DNA of 41,591 nucleotides from Bacillota bacterium (GTDB taxonomy: Bacteria; Bacillota; Clostridia; Monoglobales; Firm-18): assembly GCA_022706765.1 (NCBI GenBank), contig JAKJBX010000015.1:1-41591 (forward strand), read 5' to 3'. The position numbers and the translations under genes were made by a program. The notes under the pieces were generated by a model. The model was not told the origin of the DNA. It saw only the letters and a list, made by a program, of their open reading frames with translations, and did no database searches. Positions 7,957 through 14,843 of the stretch are shown piece by piece (position 1 is the first letter of the stretch; the number at the start of each line of letters is the position of its first letter).

Positions 7957-8190
7957 ATGCCACTGTTTATACCGGTCACCCTGCTGTTTATTGTCCTCGG
8001 CGGCGTGCATTTATATCTTTTGCTGAAAAGAAGGTTTTACGGCGAGGCGGCGATGAGCACTGCGTTGCTGGCGATTGCACTGTTTTACGCCTATGCCGAG
8101 CTGTTTTATTGGGATCCCCCAAAGCCCGGCGGGCTTATAGCCGCCGCCTTTTCGCCGCTGGCAAAGCTGATATTCGGCGCATCATTATAG
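7957..8190 (+). CDS. Small membrane protein of the germination cluster
   Basis: The 77-residue protein has a first hydrophobic helix (LFIPVTLLFIVLGGVHLYLLL), a short basic loop, a second helix (MSTALLAIALFYAYAELFYW) and a moderately hydrophobic C-terminus. An AAAGGA ribosome site lies upstream. It follows the GerC-type gene by 41 bases on the same strand, so a role with the receptor or in the spore membrane is inferred from position only. Family not recognised. Confidence 0.65.
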   Translation: MPLFIPVTLLFIVLGGVHLYLLLKRRFYGEAAMSTALLAIALFYAYAELFYWDPPKPGGLIAAAFSPLAKLIFGASL

Positions 8191-8249
8191 CTAGGCATAT
8201 GCCTTAGGCAAGGCAAGGACGACAACGATAAAATATGCAAAAATTACAC

Positions 8250-8290
8250 GGCAGGGGCTGTGTGTGTTCGACTCCCCTATGCCTAAAATC
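8250..8290. repeat. Short hairpin repeat between germination genes, copy 2
   Basis: Near-identical to 4449-4490. Flanks GGCAGGGG and CCCCTATGCC form the stem. It lies in the 114-base gap between two small membrane protein genes, just before the ribosome site of the gene at 8305. If translated on the minus strand in one frame it reads DFRHRGVEHTQP, very like the start of the SDR protein. Confidence 0.65.
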
Positions 8291-8304
8291 GGAGGGTTAA
8301 ATCT

Positions 8305-8757
8305 ATGCCATGGGTCATCACTTTCATCGCTTCGTGGATATTGTTTCTGATACTGGTCGATTGGCGTGAATTAAAGACAAACGTCTGGGGCGGGGTGCTC
8401 GCCCTGATGCTGGCGACGCTGGTGGATTGGGGCGGACAAAAGCTGGAGCTTTACACCTTTAACAGCCTGATCATCCCATGGTTCGGCTGCTCGGCATTCT
8501 ACAAATTAGGACCCGTATTTACGATGGGCATCCTGTTTTGTCAGGCTGTTCCAAAAAGCAAATGGCTGCAAATCATTCATGTACTGGCGTTTTCGGTCAT
8601 ATTTCTTGCCGTGGAGCGGCTGATCATAGGCATCGGTGTTGCCGAATACCTGCACTGGCATTCGCTGGCAAGTCTGTTTATCAACCTTCTTGCCCTGACA
8701 GGGCTGACATGGTTTAAGCTGGAATTTTTACAGAGCAAAGGAGAGAAAAACCAATGA
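8305..8757 (+). CDS. CBO0543-like multi-pass membrane protein
   Basis: The 150-residue protein has about five hydrophobic helices and the order of motifs I associate with the CBO0543 family of clostridial and bacillar spore formers: an early DWRELK-type loop, a central WFG/YKLGP segment and a C-terminal LLALTGLTWFKLEFL helix. GGAGGG lies upstream of the ATG. It overlaps a 28-codon gene by ATGA. A second member of the same broad family lies on the opposite strand at 8810-9265. Function unknown. Confidence 0.7.
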   Translation: MPWVITFIASWILFLILVDWRELKTNVWGGVLALMLATLVDWGGQKLELYTFNSLIIPWFGCSAFYKLGPVFTMGILFCQAVPKSKWLQIIHVLAFSVIFLAVERLIIGIGVAEYLHWHSLASLFINLLALTGLTWFKLEFLQSKGEKNQ

Positions 8758-8840
8758 GCCTTACGGTATTCACACTGCTCACTGTCCTGATGGGTATAGT
8801 GTTCTTTGTTTACTTTAAGCTTTTCACAAGATGCCGGTAA
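8754..8840 (+). CDS. 28-residue single-helix membrane peptide
   Basis: A short frame (start MSLTVFTLLTVLMG, end FKLFTRCR) forms one hydrophobic helix with a basic C-terminus. AAAGGAGAG lies 7 bases before the ATG, and the ATG overlaps the stop of the upstream gene (ATGA), both strong signs of real translation. Its 3' end overlaps the convergent gene on the other strand by about 30 bases. It may be a small accessory peptide of the germination cluster; no family recognised. Confidence 0.55.
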   Translation: MSLTVFTLLTVLMGIVFFVYFKLFTRCR

Positions 8841-9265
8841 AAGAAATAGATCCACAGGTAGGACACGGCGTACAGCGCCACCGACCACGGGAACATCCGC
8901 CAGCCGGTAAACACAATCGTCCCCGCCCAAACGGAAAAGACCTCAAACAGTAAAAGTGCAGCCGACCAAAGGATGGTGTACAACGCATCCTTTTTTGCGC
9001 TGCCCGGCAAAAAAGAGACGTATAAAATGTTGAGCGGCGGATAGATCAACAGCGCTCCAAGCAGCATATAGACAACCGAAACGGACGAATCGATATAGCA
9101 AAACAGTCCGAATATTTCGCCCAGCACCGCATCATTTATCATGGAATAGCCGACCGTTGCGATGCCGATGACGACCTTGGGCAAAAGCGGCTTTTTGTAT
9201 GCGTGCAAAAAAAGCGTTACCGCCCAAATAACCGCTGCCGACGACCAAAAAAACAGATATGGCAT
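8810..9265 (-). CDS. CBO0543-like membrane protein, minus-strand copy
   Basis: The 151-residue protein has about five membrane helices (PYLFFWSSAAVIWAVTLFL at the start, VVYMLLGALLIYPPLNILYV in the middle, IVFTGWRMFPWSVALYAVSY near the end). AAGGAGGA ends about 6 bases before the ATG at 9265, which fixes the start; a longer in-frame extension upstream overlaps the GerB-type gene and is not used. The ATG is 12 bases after the GerB-type stop, so the two form one operon. It is similar in layout to the protein at 8305-8757. Function unknown. Confidence 0.65.
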   Translation of the reverse strand: MPYLFFWSSAAVIWAVTLFLHAYKKPLLPKVVIGIATVGYSMINDAVLGEIFGLFCYIDSSVSVVYMLLGALLIYPPLNILYVSFLPGSAKKDALYTILWSAALLLFEVFSVWAGTIVFTGWRMFPWSVALYAVSYLWIYFFYRHLVKSLK

Positions 9266-9276
9266 GCAAGTCCTCC

Positions 9277-10380
9277 TTAGGTTTTTTGTTTTCTGATGAG
9301 TGAAACGGTCAGCAAAAGCGCCGGCACGATCAAACACATCACGATAAAATAAAACGGCAGGATATACTTTAACGTAAAGATTATCTCCGGCATCACCCTG
9401 GCCGCAGCGGACGACATCACCACAATGACCGTACCTATGGGCAGCGCCAGCGTTTTGTAGCAGCGCGCGCCGACGACCTGCGCTAGCGCAAGCGTCCCTA
9501 CATAGTACGACAGTGCGATCTTGACGAAAATCCCGGATATCCACACCACCATAATAAGGATGTCCAAATTTTGAATATAGTTGCCGATTTCGGCATAGCG
9601 GACAAATTCCAGTGCGGGAAACAGCAACTTCGACGTCAGCGCAACGCCGAACACCGCGATGATCATCACCCCGACCATCAGGCTTGCGCCGAGCGCCACG
9701 ACGGCAATGTTGGCGATTTTGCGGATCTGCTCCTTTTGCTCAATATACGGCATCAGAAAAAGCAGCACAACAGTTTCGATCAGCCACGTCTGGACCATTA
9801 TCCCGCCCTTTAAGGACGGAACGACGCCGTCATAAAAAATGGGCAGAAAATACGAAAAATTCATCTTGGGGGCATTTAAAAGCGCTATGGCAAGCAGTAT
9901 CACGATACCGACCGGCAGCAAAATCTCGTTGATCCTTGCGATGACCTCGATGCCCTTGATGACGGCAAAATAAGCGACTGCAACCGTCATGATGCCGAAC
10001 AGAAAAATCGGCGCTTCCGGGTTAAAGGATACGACAAAGATTTCTTCGAGCTCCCTGGTGACGGACCATGCGATAAAGAGAAACATATAGGCATATAAAA
10101 GTCCGACGGCTTTGCCTAAGGGTTTTCCGACAATATCCCCCGCATATTGCGTCAGTGTTTTTGTCGGATACCGCAGTCCGAGTGTGACGAAAACGTTGAC
10201 GATGACCAGCGCGCCGGCGGTGCCGGCAATAACTGCGATCCACGAGTCCTCCCTTGCCTCCTGTGCGACAAAGGCAGGCAAAAGCACATCGGCGGTCGAC
10301 AGCACATAGGTAATCAGCAGCAGCATCGCCTGCCTTGCCGAGATTCTGAGATTGTTACTGCTGACCGGCGTCCGGTTCAC
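9277..10380 (-). CDS. Spore germinant receptor permease subunit B (GerAB/ArcD/ProY family)
   Basis: The 367-residue integral membrane protein has about ten helices and is the B subunit of a germinant receptor, related to amino acid transporters. It opens with the usual ISARQAMLLLITYVLSTADVL segment and has the DSWIAVIAGTAGAL helix, the VTRELEEIF loop and the ARINEILLP segment. The start is GTG, supported by GGGGGG about 8 bases upstream, and lies within the 3' end of the DUF116 gene. It faces the A and C subunit genes across a convergent junction near 8840. This is an unusual layout for a receptor normally encoded by one tricistronic operon. Confidence 0.9.
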   Translation of the reverse strand: MNRTPVSSNNLRISARQAMLLLITYVLSTADVLLPAFVAQEAREDSWIAVIAGTAGALVIVNVFVTLGLRYPTKTLTQYAGDIVGKPLGKAVGLLYAYMFLFIAWSVTRELEEIFVVSFNPEAPIFLFGIMTVAVAYFAVIKGIEVIARINEILLPVGIVILLAIALLNAPKMNFSYFLPIFYDGVVPSLKGGIMVQTWLIETVVLLFLMPYIEQKEQIRKIANIAVVALGASLMVGVMIIAVFGVALTSKLLFPALEFVRYAEIGNYIQNLDILIMVVWISGIFVKIALSYYVGTLALAQVVGARCYKTLALPIGTVIVVMSSAAARVMPEIIFTLKYILPFYFIVMCLIVPALLLTVSLIRKQKT

Positions 10381-10915
10381 ACAAAAACCCCCCGTTCAAA
10401 ATATGCGTTTCCAGCGCCGCTTCAACAGCGGCCAAATCCACATCTGTGTTGCGGCACGGACCGTTCGGACATACATTGACGATTCCGACGACCGGCGTGC
10501 CCCTGGTGTCCGCAATGCCCGACGACAAATCCCGCTCGCAGGCGACGGCAATGATCAGAGCAGGATTTGCGTCAGCCGCCGCCTGCCTGGCGGAGGTGCC
10601 GCCCGACACGACCCTGACGCCGCCTACATCGTGTTTGTCGGCAAGCGCAAGCACGCCGCCGATCTTGCACCGCATACACCGCCGGCAATTAGCGGCGGCG
10701 CCCGTGACTCTTATGCCGCATTCTGAATATTGCAGGCAGTGCGGCAGGAGTATCAGGATGTCTTTCGGCGGATACCGCTTCGCTTCTGCGGCAACCATAC
10801 GGTTATTCCGGTCGATGTAAAACCGCAGGATGCCGCCCGATGCTTTACGCATATGCGAGGCGGCAAGCACAAGCGGCGACACAAAACGCTGTCCCGCCCT
10901 TGCAAGCCTTATCAT
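10355..10915 (-). CDS. DUF116 family protein
   Basis: The 186-residue protein has the DUF116 pattern: a cysteine set (LPHCLQYSEC, ANCRRCMRCKIGG) followed by VRVVSGGTSAR and ALIIAVACERDLSSGI, and a later VCPNGPCRNTDVD. The cysteines suggest metal or iron-sulfur binding, not shown in this case. The ATG at 10915 is preceded by AAAGGTAAAGG; an earlier in-frame ATG at 10945 lacks a ribosome site. Its last 26 bases overlap the GerB-type gene, so it heads that operon. Its link with germination is unexplained. Confidence 0.8.
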   Translation of the reverse strand: MIRLARAGQRFVSPLVLAASHMRKASGGILRFYIDRNNRMVAAEAKRYPPKDILILLPHCLQYSECGIRVTGAAANCRRCMRCKIGGVLALADKHDVGGVRVVSGGTSARQAAADANPALIIAVACERDLSSGIADTRGTPVVGIVNVCPNGPCRNTDVDLAAVEAALETHILNGGFLCEPDAGQQ

Positions 10916-11077
10916 GCCTTTACCTTTTTGACGAATGCTCCTCATAACAAACAAACCGCTTTCCAAAGTATTCTTTGTATAGTATTGACAAAGACCGCTG
11001 TTTTTACACCGTGCATAGATATGCGGCGTTTGCACAAACTAATACCCAAACATCATATATGCTTAGGGTGATTTTTA

Positions 11078-12139
11078 TTGAAGGTCGCTATCATCGGCGC
11101 AGGGCTTTCAGGGCTTGCATGCGCCTATACGCTTGAAAAAAATGGGATTTCCCCCGTGATATTTGAACGGCGGGACGCCATCGGTCAGCAGCCTGCGTTT
11201 GCGGCGCTGATGGCACGGGTGACGGTGCGCAGCAAGGGTGACCCGCTGAAATATATTCAGAAAAAATACGGCTTGCGGCTCATGCCGCTGTCGCATGTCG
11301 GGCACATCGTGATGCACTCAAAGAACAACCGGGCGGACGTTCGGGGCAGCCTCGGCTATGCTTTCAAGCGGGGGCGTGAAAATTTCTCCATCGAAAACCA
11401 GATCGCCGCAAGGCTGAAATCGCCGGTGATCTTCAACACCGGCGTCACGGCGGACAGCATAAAGGACGACTTCGACCACGTCGTAGTCGCCTGCGGCAAC
11501 GCCTATGAGGCAAAAAAGCTCGGCGTCTGGACGGACACCTTTGTGAGCAAGACACGGGTGAGCGTCGTTTCGGGTCGCTTCGACCCGTATTCGGCGACGA
11601 TTTGGTTCAACAACGACTGCTGCAAAAACGGCTTTGCCTTTTTAATTCCCATCAGCACGACCGAGGCGACGCTTGCGCTGATCACCGACGGGCTGGCGCC
11701 GGAGCCGCTTGACCGGAGCTGGCAAAGGTTCATCGAAGCGGAAAAAATCAAGCACCCCGTCGTCCGCCAGACAGATATTGACGGCTGCTGCGGTCTTGTC
11801 AGCGCCTTTCAAAAGGGCAACGTCTATCTGACCGGCGACTCGGCAGGACTGCTCGACGACGTATTGGGGGTCGGATGCTTCAACGCCGTCGAGAGCGGCG
11901 CCTTTGCCGCAGACGCCATTGCGCACAGTAAGAACTATGACCGCATGGTGCGCCCGCTTGCAAAGGACATTGCAAAGCTGCACGAGATCAAAAAATTGCT
12001 GAATAAATTCGGCGATGACGACTACGACAGGCTGCTGTCGGCCGTCACCGTCCCGGGCATCAAGCAATTGATCTACCGCAATCCGCTGATGAAGCTGTCC
12101 TCCGCATTTCCGGTCGCACGGTATTTCAACAGGCATTGA
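11078..12139 (+). CDS. FAD/NAD(P)-binding oxidoreductase, paralog 1
   Basis: The 353-residue protein begins with a Rossmann dinucleotide fold: GAGLSGLACAYTLEKNG, then the acidic end of the second strand (VIFERR). A middle strand DHVVVACGN and a late GNVYLTGDSAGLLDDVLG (FAD ribityl contact) give the layout of geranylgeranyl-reductase-like flavoproteins. The start is TTG at 11078 with AGGGTGA about 7 bases upstream. The next gene is a tandem paralog; the two share FKRG, a CKNG(F/Y)A(F/L) stretch and a closing PGIKQ(L/S)IY motif. Substrate unknown. Confidence 0.78.
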   Translation: MKVAIIGAGLSGLACAYTLEKNGISPVIFERRDAIGQQPAFAALMARVTVRSKGDPLKYIQKKYGLRLMPLSHVGHIVMHSKNNRADVRGSLGYAFKRGRENFSIENQIAARLKSPVIFNTGVTADSIKDDFDHVVVACGNAYEAKKLGVWTDTFVSKTRVSVVSGRFDPYSATIWFNNDCCKNGFAFLIPISTTEATLALITDGLAPEPLDRSWQRFIEAEKIKHPVVRQTDIDGCCGLVSAFQKGNVYLTGDSAGLLDDVLGVGCFNAVESGAFAADAIAHSKNYDRMVRPLAKDIAKLHEIKKLLNKFGDDDYDRLLSAVTVPGIKQLIYRNPLMKLSSAFPVARYFNRH

Positions 12140-12154
12140 GGTGAATGATAAAAT

Positions 12155-13228
12155 ATGAGGGTTGCAATCATCGGCGCAGGCGTGGCGGGGCTTTCGTGCG
12201 CTCACGAGCTGGAGCGTCACAATATCTCGCCCGTGATCTATGAGCTGCGTGACTTCATCGGGGACAAAGAAGCGCATATCTCGGCAATACTGGGCGTTTT
12301 GGAGCGCCCGATTTCCGACGCGCTCGACTATCTGCATACGGTGTGCCATTTGGATATGCAGCCGCAAGGCTTTGTCAAGAGGCTGACACACTATTCGCCG
12401 ACCAAAAAAACGGTCATCAAGGGCGGGAACTTCGGCTATTTCTTTAAAAGGGGCAAGCATTTCGATTCGGTCAAATGCCAGCTCTTTGAAAAGCTCAAAA
12501 ACAGCACCGTCCGGTTCGGCGAGATGCCCGACTGCTTTGCGCTCGCAAAGGAATACGACTATGTGGTGGTGGCGACCGGTGACCCGCACATCACCAAGGT
12601 GCTGGGCTGCTGGAAGGGGCTGATCAGCGGCTGGATCAAGGGGGCGGTGGTCGAGGGTAAGTTCGACCCCTCCGAGCTGATTATGTGGATAAACACAGAC
12701 TATTGCAAAAATGGCTACGCCTATCTGACGCCCTGTGACAGCAAGCGGGCATCGGTGCTGCTGTTCGTACCCTATGTGAATTTGGATGAGATAGAAAAAC
12801 ACTGGAAAAAATTCTGGCATATGGAGGGTTTAAAATTTAAAATCGTCGAGGAGTTTGCCATCGAGCATTTCAGCGGCTGCGCCTTGTCGCACAAGCTCGG
12901 CAACATCTACTTAGCAGGCGGCTGCGGCGGGGCGCTCAGCCCGTTTTTGGGATTCGGACAAATCAACAGCATCAGCATGGGCGTCTTTGCCGCACAGTCG
13001 ATCGCCGAGGGCAAGGACTATGAAGCGATGCTGCAAGGCATTGTACAGAAAGAAAAGGACTATTACGAGCTGCGCAAGGCGTTTGACAAGCTGGACAACA
13101 ACGGTCTTGACAAGCTGGTGAGCCTGATCGGGATGCCTGGTATCAAGCAAAGTATTTACAACACCAACATCAACGCCGTTAAATACATTGCAAAGGCAGT
13201 GACTGTGACCAACAGGCTGAGTCCGTAA
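12155..13228 (+). CDS. FAD/NAD(P)-binding oxidoreductase, paralog 2
   Basis: The 357-residue tandem paralog of the preceding gene starts 15 bases after it, with GAGGTG upstream. It has GAGVAGLSCAHELERHN, VIYELRD, the strand DYVVVATGD, WINTDYCKNGYAYLTP and the late GNIYLAGGCGGALSPFLG. The glycine-rich FAD contact differs (AGGCGG in place of TGDSAG), so the two may act on different substrates or form a heterodimer; both points are inference. It ends 7 bases from the convergent small Cys-rich gene of module A. Confidence 0.75.
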   Translation: MRVAIIGAGVAGLSCAHELERHNISPVIYELRDFIGDKEAHISAILGVLERPISDALDYLHTVCHLDMQPQGFVKRLTHYSPTKKTVIKGGNFGYFFKRGKHFDSVKCQLFEKLKNSTVRFGEMPDCFALAKEYDYVVVATGDPHITKVLGCWKGLISGWIKGAVVEGKFDPSELIMWINTDYCKNGYAYLTPCDSKRASVLLFVPYVNLDEIEKHWKKFWHMEGLKFKIVEEFAIEHFSGCALSHKLGNIYLAGGCGGALSPFLGFGQINSISMGVFAAQSIAEGKDYEAMLQGIVQKEKDYYELRKAFDKLDNNGLDKLVSLIGMPGIKQSIYNTNINAVKYIAKAVTVTNRLSP

Positions 13229-13235
13229 GGGGCGG

Positions 13236-13445
13236 TCAGGACGAGCATTTGCCCCATCGCACGACGATCTTCAAGAGATCCAGTTTTTGCAGATAGTCCG
13301 TCAGGCAACCGGAATGCAGGCTTTCGCCCGTAAAGAGCAAATAGTTGTAGTCCGCACCGATCACACTCTTGCAATGGGCGCACAAACATTCCTCCCGGTC
13401 AGCCATAATGATCGCTTTCGGGAACCCACCCGGAAATTCTTTCAT
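13236..13445 (-). CDS. Small Cys-rich putative zinc protein, module A
   Basis: The 69-residue protein pairs with a 70-residue homolog at 41138-41350. Both keep a C-x-C-x2-C-K-S-V-I cluster, a central YLLFTGESLH segment, H-x2-CLTDYLQ and the tail LLK-x-VVR. The three early cysteines plus His and Cys later would suit a small zinc-ribbon or treble-clef-like site (inference). The start is the ATG at 13445, with GAGGTG 6 bases upstream; a GTG at 13454 in the same frame overlaps that ribosome site. It lies downstream of a 231-nt leader that ends in a terminator (13628-13858) and has an antisense RNA. No known family recognised. Confidence 0.75.
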   Translation of the reverse strand: MKEFPGGFPKAIIMADREECLCAHCKSVIGADYNYLLFTGESLHSGCLTDYLQKLDLLKIVVRWGKCSS

Positions 13446-13555
13446 ATGCTTCACCTCATGCTTTCAATAATAAACTTCCCGCAAGAAGTCCTCCCGAGAA
13501 CAGGCGCCCGTTTAGCATCGGACGCCATGCCCCAGTTATCGAAAACACATCCAAA

Positions 13556-13620
13556 GCGTAAGGTATCCGAACACACATAGCCCGCCTCCCAAAACCTATG
13601 CGGGTTCGGATACCTCACGC
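13556..13620. repeat. 65-bp palindromic insert in module A
   Basis: The arms 13556-13572 and 13604-13620 are inverted repeats of 17 bases with one mismatch, around a 31-base loop that itself holds short repeats (ACATAG/CTATG, CCCGC/GCGGG). Module B lacks it at the equivalent place between the leader terminator and the protein gene, so it looks like a later insertion or a lost hairpin. Confidence 0.7.
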
Positions 13621-13715
13621 CGAACATAAAAAAGCGTGCAGGACGTTGCCCCATGGCAATTTCCCTACACGCTTTGCGTTTATCTGAATGCCGACGTCCG
13701 TGCACCCTACCCCCC

Positions 13716-13744
13716 TTGAAAATACAAGAGGAATATGTTATAAT
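13716..13744 (+). promoter_or_regulatory. Promoter of the antisense RNA, module A
   Basis: TTGAAA (13716-13721) and a perfect TATAAT (13739-13744) are exactly 17 bases apart. Both boxes and the spacing are identical in module B, while the spacer sequence has diverged. Confidence 0.82.
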
Positions 13745-13750
13745 AAACAC

Positions 13751-13839
13751 GGTGCCGGTAATCCGGTTGCGTATAGGTGTGTGGTCACCCATATTGCAGG
13801 GGCAATGTGTTCGAGCACATTGTCCTGCCGCCTTTTTTT
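13751..13839 (+). ncRNA. Structured antisense RNA, module A
   Basis: Predicted 89-nt RNA starting at GGTGCCGG. It holds a CCGG-TAAT-CCGG hairpin-like start, a middle stem (GC.GTATAGGTG with CACCCATAT.GC), and a 3' terminator stem (GCAGG.GCAATGTG with CACATTG.CCTGC) running into seven T. Module B carries the same RNA at 40836-40924; changes in the middle stem keep pairing (A-U to G-U). It does not match SRP RNA, 6S RNA, RNase P or tmRNA as I know them. It lies opposite the leader of the Cys-rich protein gene. Confidence 0.7.
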
Positions 13840-13864
13840 GTTTGTCTGTGCTTCCGTTAGAGGT

Positions 13865-13893
13865 ATTTTATCATAACAAAACAGATTTTGCAA
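13865..13893 (-). promoter_or_regulatory. Promoter of the module A leader
   Basis: On the minus strand TTGCAA (13893-13888) and TAAAAT (13870-13865) are 17 bases apart, with TG one base before the -10 box. Module B has the same two boxes, spacing and extended -10. Confidence 0.7.
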
Positions 13894-13906
13894 CAGTTTT
13901 TTTGTT

Positions 13907-14064
13907 ATACTAATCTTTGATGAAAATAGCGATAAGATTTCCGTGGATTTTTTTCGTCCCGCAAGGCGGAGGATACAGACAGGCTGACGCCTGTCAAGGA
14001 TAACAACGCCGCAGGACGTAAAAAAGACCGGAAAACTCGCATCATTTTCATCAAAGATTAGTAT
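13907..14064. repeat. 158-bp long palindromic element with 21-bp terminal inverted repeats
   Basis: The arms 13907-13927 and 14044-14064 are perfect inverted repeats. Inside them further arms can pair (TTTTTTCGTCC with GGACGTAAAAAA), and the apex is a perfect small hairpin GACAGGC-TGAC-GCCTGTC. The whole element can fold as one long branched hairpin. Its right arm supplies the stop codon of thiD and its left arm abuts the module A leader promoter. No transposase is present; a MITE-like element or a large structured terminator are both possible. Confidence 0.7.
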
Positions 14065-14843
14065 GATATATTCCAGCAGTGGTCGAGCGGACCGCTGCCC
14101 CTTCCTAAATCCAGCCCCGCTTTCAACGCGCCCGTCACATACGCCTTGGCGTTTGCGGCGCTCTCCTCCATGCCGAAACCCAGCGCGAGGTTGCAGGCGA
14201 TCGCCGACGAGAGCGTACAGCCCGTGCCATGGGTGTTGGGGTTGTCTATGCGGGCGCCCTGCAGCCATATTTCCTTGCCGCCGCAGCGCAGCAGGTCGTC
14301 CGCCGAGTCCTCTAAATGCCCGCCCTTTAACAGAACCGCACCCGAAGCAAACCCCGAAATTTTTTCGGCGGCGACGCGCATATCGGCGCGGCTCCGGATG
14401 GTCATGCCTGTCAGCGCCTGCGCCTCGTGGAGGTTGGGGGTGATGACGTCCGCCGCGGGGATCAGCTTTGTCACCACGGCGTCCATGGCTTCGTCCGACA
14501 AAAGCTTGCCGCCGCTGGTCGACACCATCACAGGGTCGACCACGATGCGCTTTGCGCCGTAGTGTTTCAGCTTTTCAACGATGACTTCAATGATGCGGCT
14601 GCCCGATACCATGCCGATTTTGACCGCATCGGGGAAGATATCGTCAAAGACCGCGTCAAGCTGGATCGCCACAAACTCCGGACTTGACTCGGTCACACCG
14701 AAAACGCCGGTGGTGTTTTGAGCGGTGAGCGCCGTGATCACGCTCATGCCGTACACCCTGTGGGCGGTCATGGTTTTTAAATCCGCCTGAATACCTGCGC
14801 CGCCGCTGCAATCCGATCCCGCTATGGTTAAAACTTTTTTCAT
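14058..14843 (-). CDS. thiD: Hydroxymethylpyrimidine (phosphate) kinase ThiD
   Basis: The 261-residue ribokinase-fold enzyme phosphorylates HMP to HMP-P and HMP-PP in thiamin synthesis or salvage. Landmarks are the opening LTIAGSDCSGGAGIQADLKT, TALTAQNT, DPVMVSTSGG, TPNLHEA, LLKGGH and the nucleotide/anion-hole motif NTHGTGCTLSSAIA. Length is typical. Its ATG overlaps the stop of the thiE-HAD gene (ATGA), so translation is coupled. The last codons and the stop lie in the arm of the 158-bp palindrome, suggesting the natural 3' end was replaced or the element settled exactly at the gene end. Confidence 0.95.
   Translation of the reverse strand: MKKVLTIAGSDCSGGAGIQADLKTMTAHRVYGMSVITALTAQNTTGVFGVTESSPEFVAIQLDAVFDDIFPDAVKIGMVSGSRIIEVIVEKLKHYGAKRIVVDPVMVSTSGGKLLSDEAMDAVVTKLIPAADVITPNLHEAQALTGMTIRSRADMRVAAEKISGFASGAVLLKGGHLEDSADDLLRCGGKEIWLQGARIDNPNTHGTGCTLSSAIACNLALGFGMEESAANAKAYVTGALKAGLDLGRGSGPLDHCWNISY

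Larger units (their letters stand above)
13628..13858 (-). ncRNA. Leader RNA of module A ending in an intrinsic terminator
   Basis: Predicted transcript from the minus-strand promoter at 13865-13893 to the T-run at 13628-13633, about 231 nt. The 3' hairpin (13632-13674; AAGCGTG.AGG paired with CCTGCACGCTT, inner AATTGCC/GGCAA) is a strong terminator ahead of the Cys-rich protein gene. Positions 13751-13839 of this leader are fully complementary to the plus-strand RNA of the same module. The second copy at 40817-41046 has the same parts and nearly the same length (230 nt), and its differences keep the hairpins. A termination/antitermination leader is inferred. Confidence 0.6.

Noticed and set aside
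8252..8285. tRNA T-arm (TTCGACTCC) in the short hairpin repeat
   Set aside because: The flanks do not pair as a T-stem and no other tRNA parts are present.
11642..12820. 392-codon open frame opposite the two FAD oxidoreductases
   Set aside because: It spans two real genes on the other strand and reads as their complement, with no family features.
13451..13792. 113-codon frame through the module A leader, partly matched in module B
   Set aside because: The similarity comes from the conserved RNA sequence; the frame breaks in module B after the RNA part and there is no ribosome site.
13751..13839. Identification of the antisense RNA as SRP RNA or 6S RNA
   Set aside because: The SRP loop GGAAGGAAGCAGCC and the 6S open-bubble layout are both absent, and two diverged copies exist.
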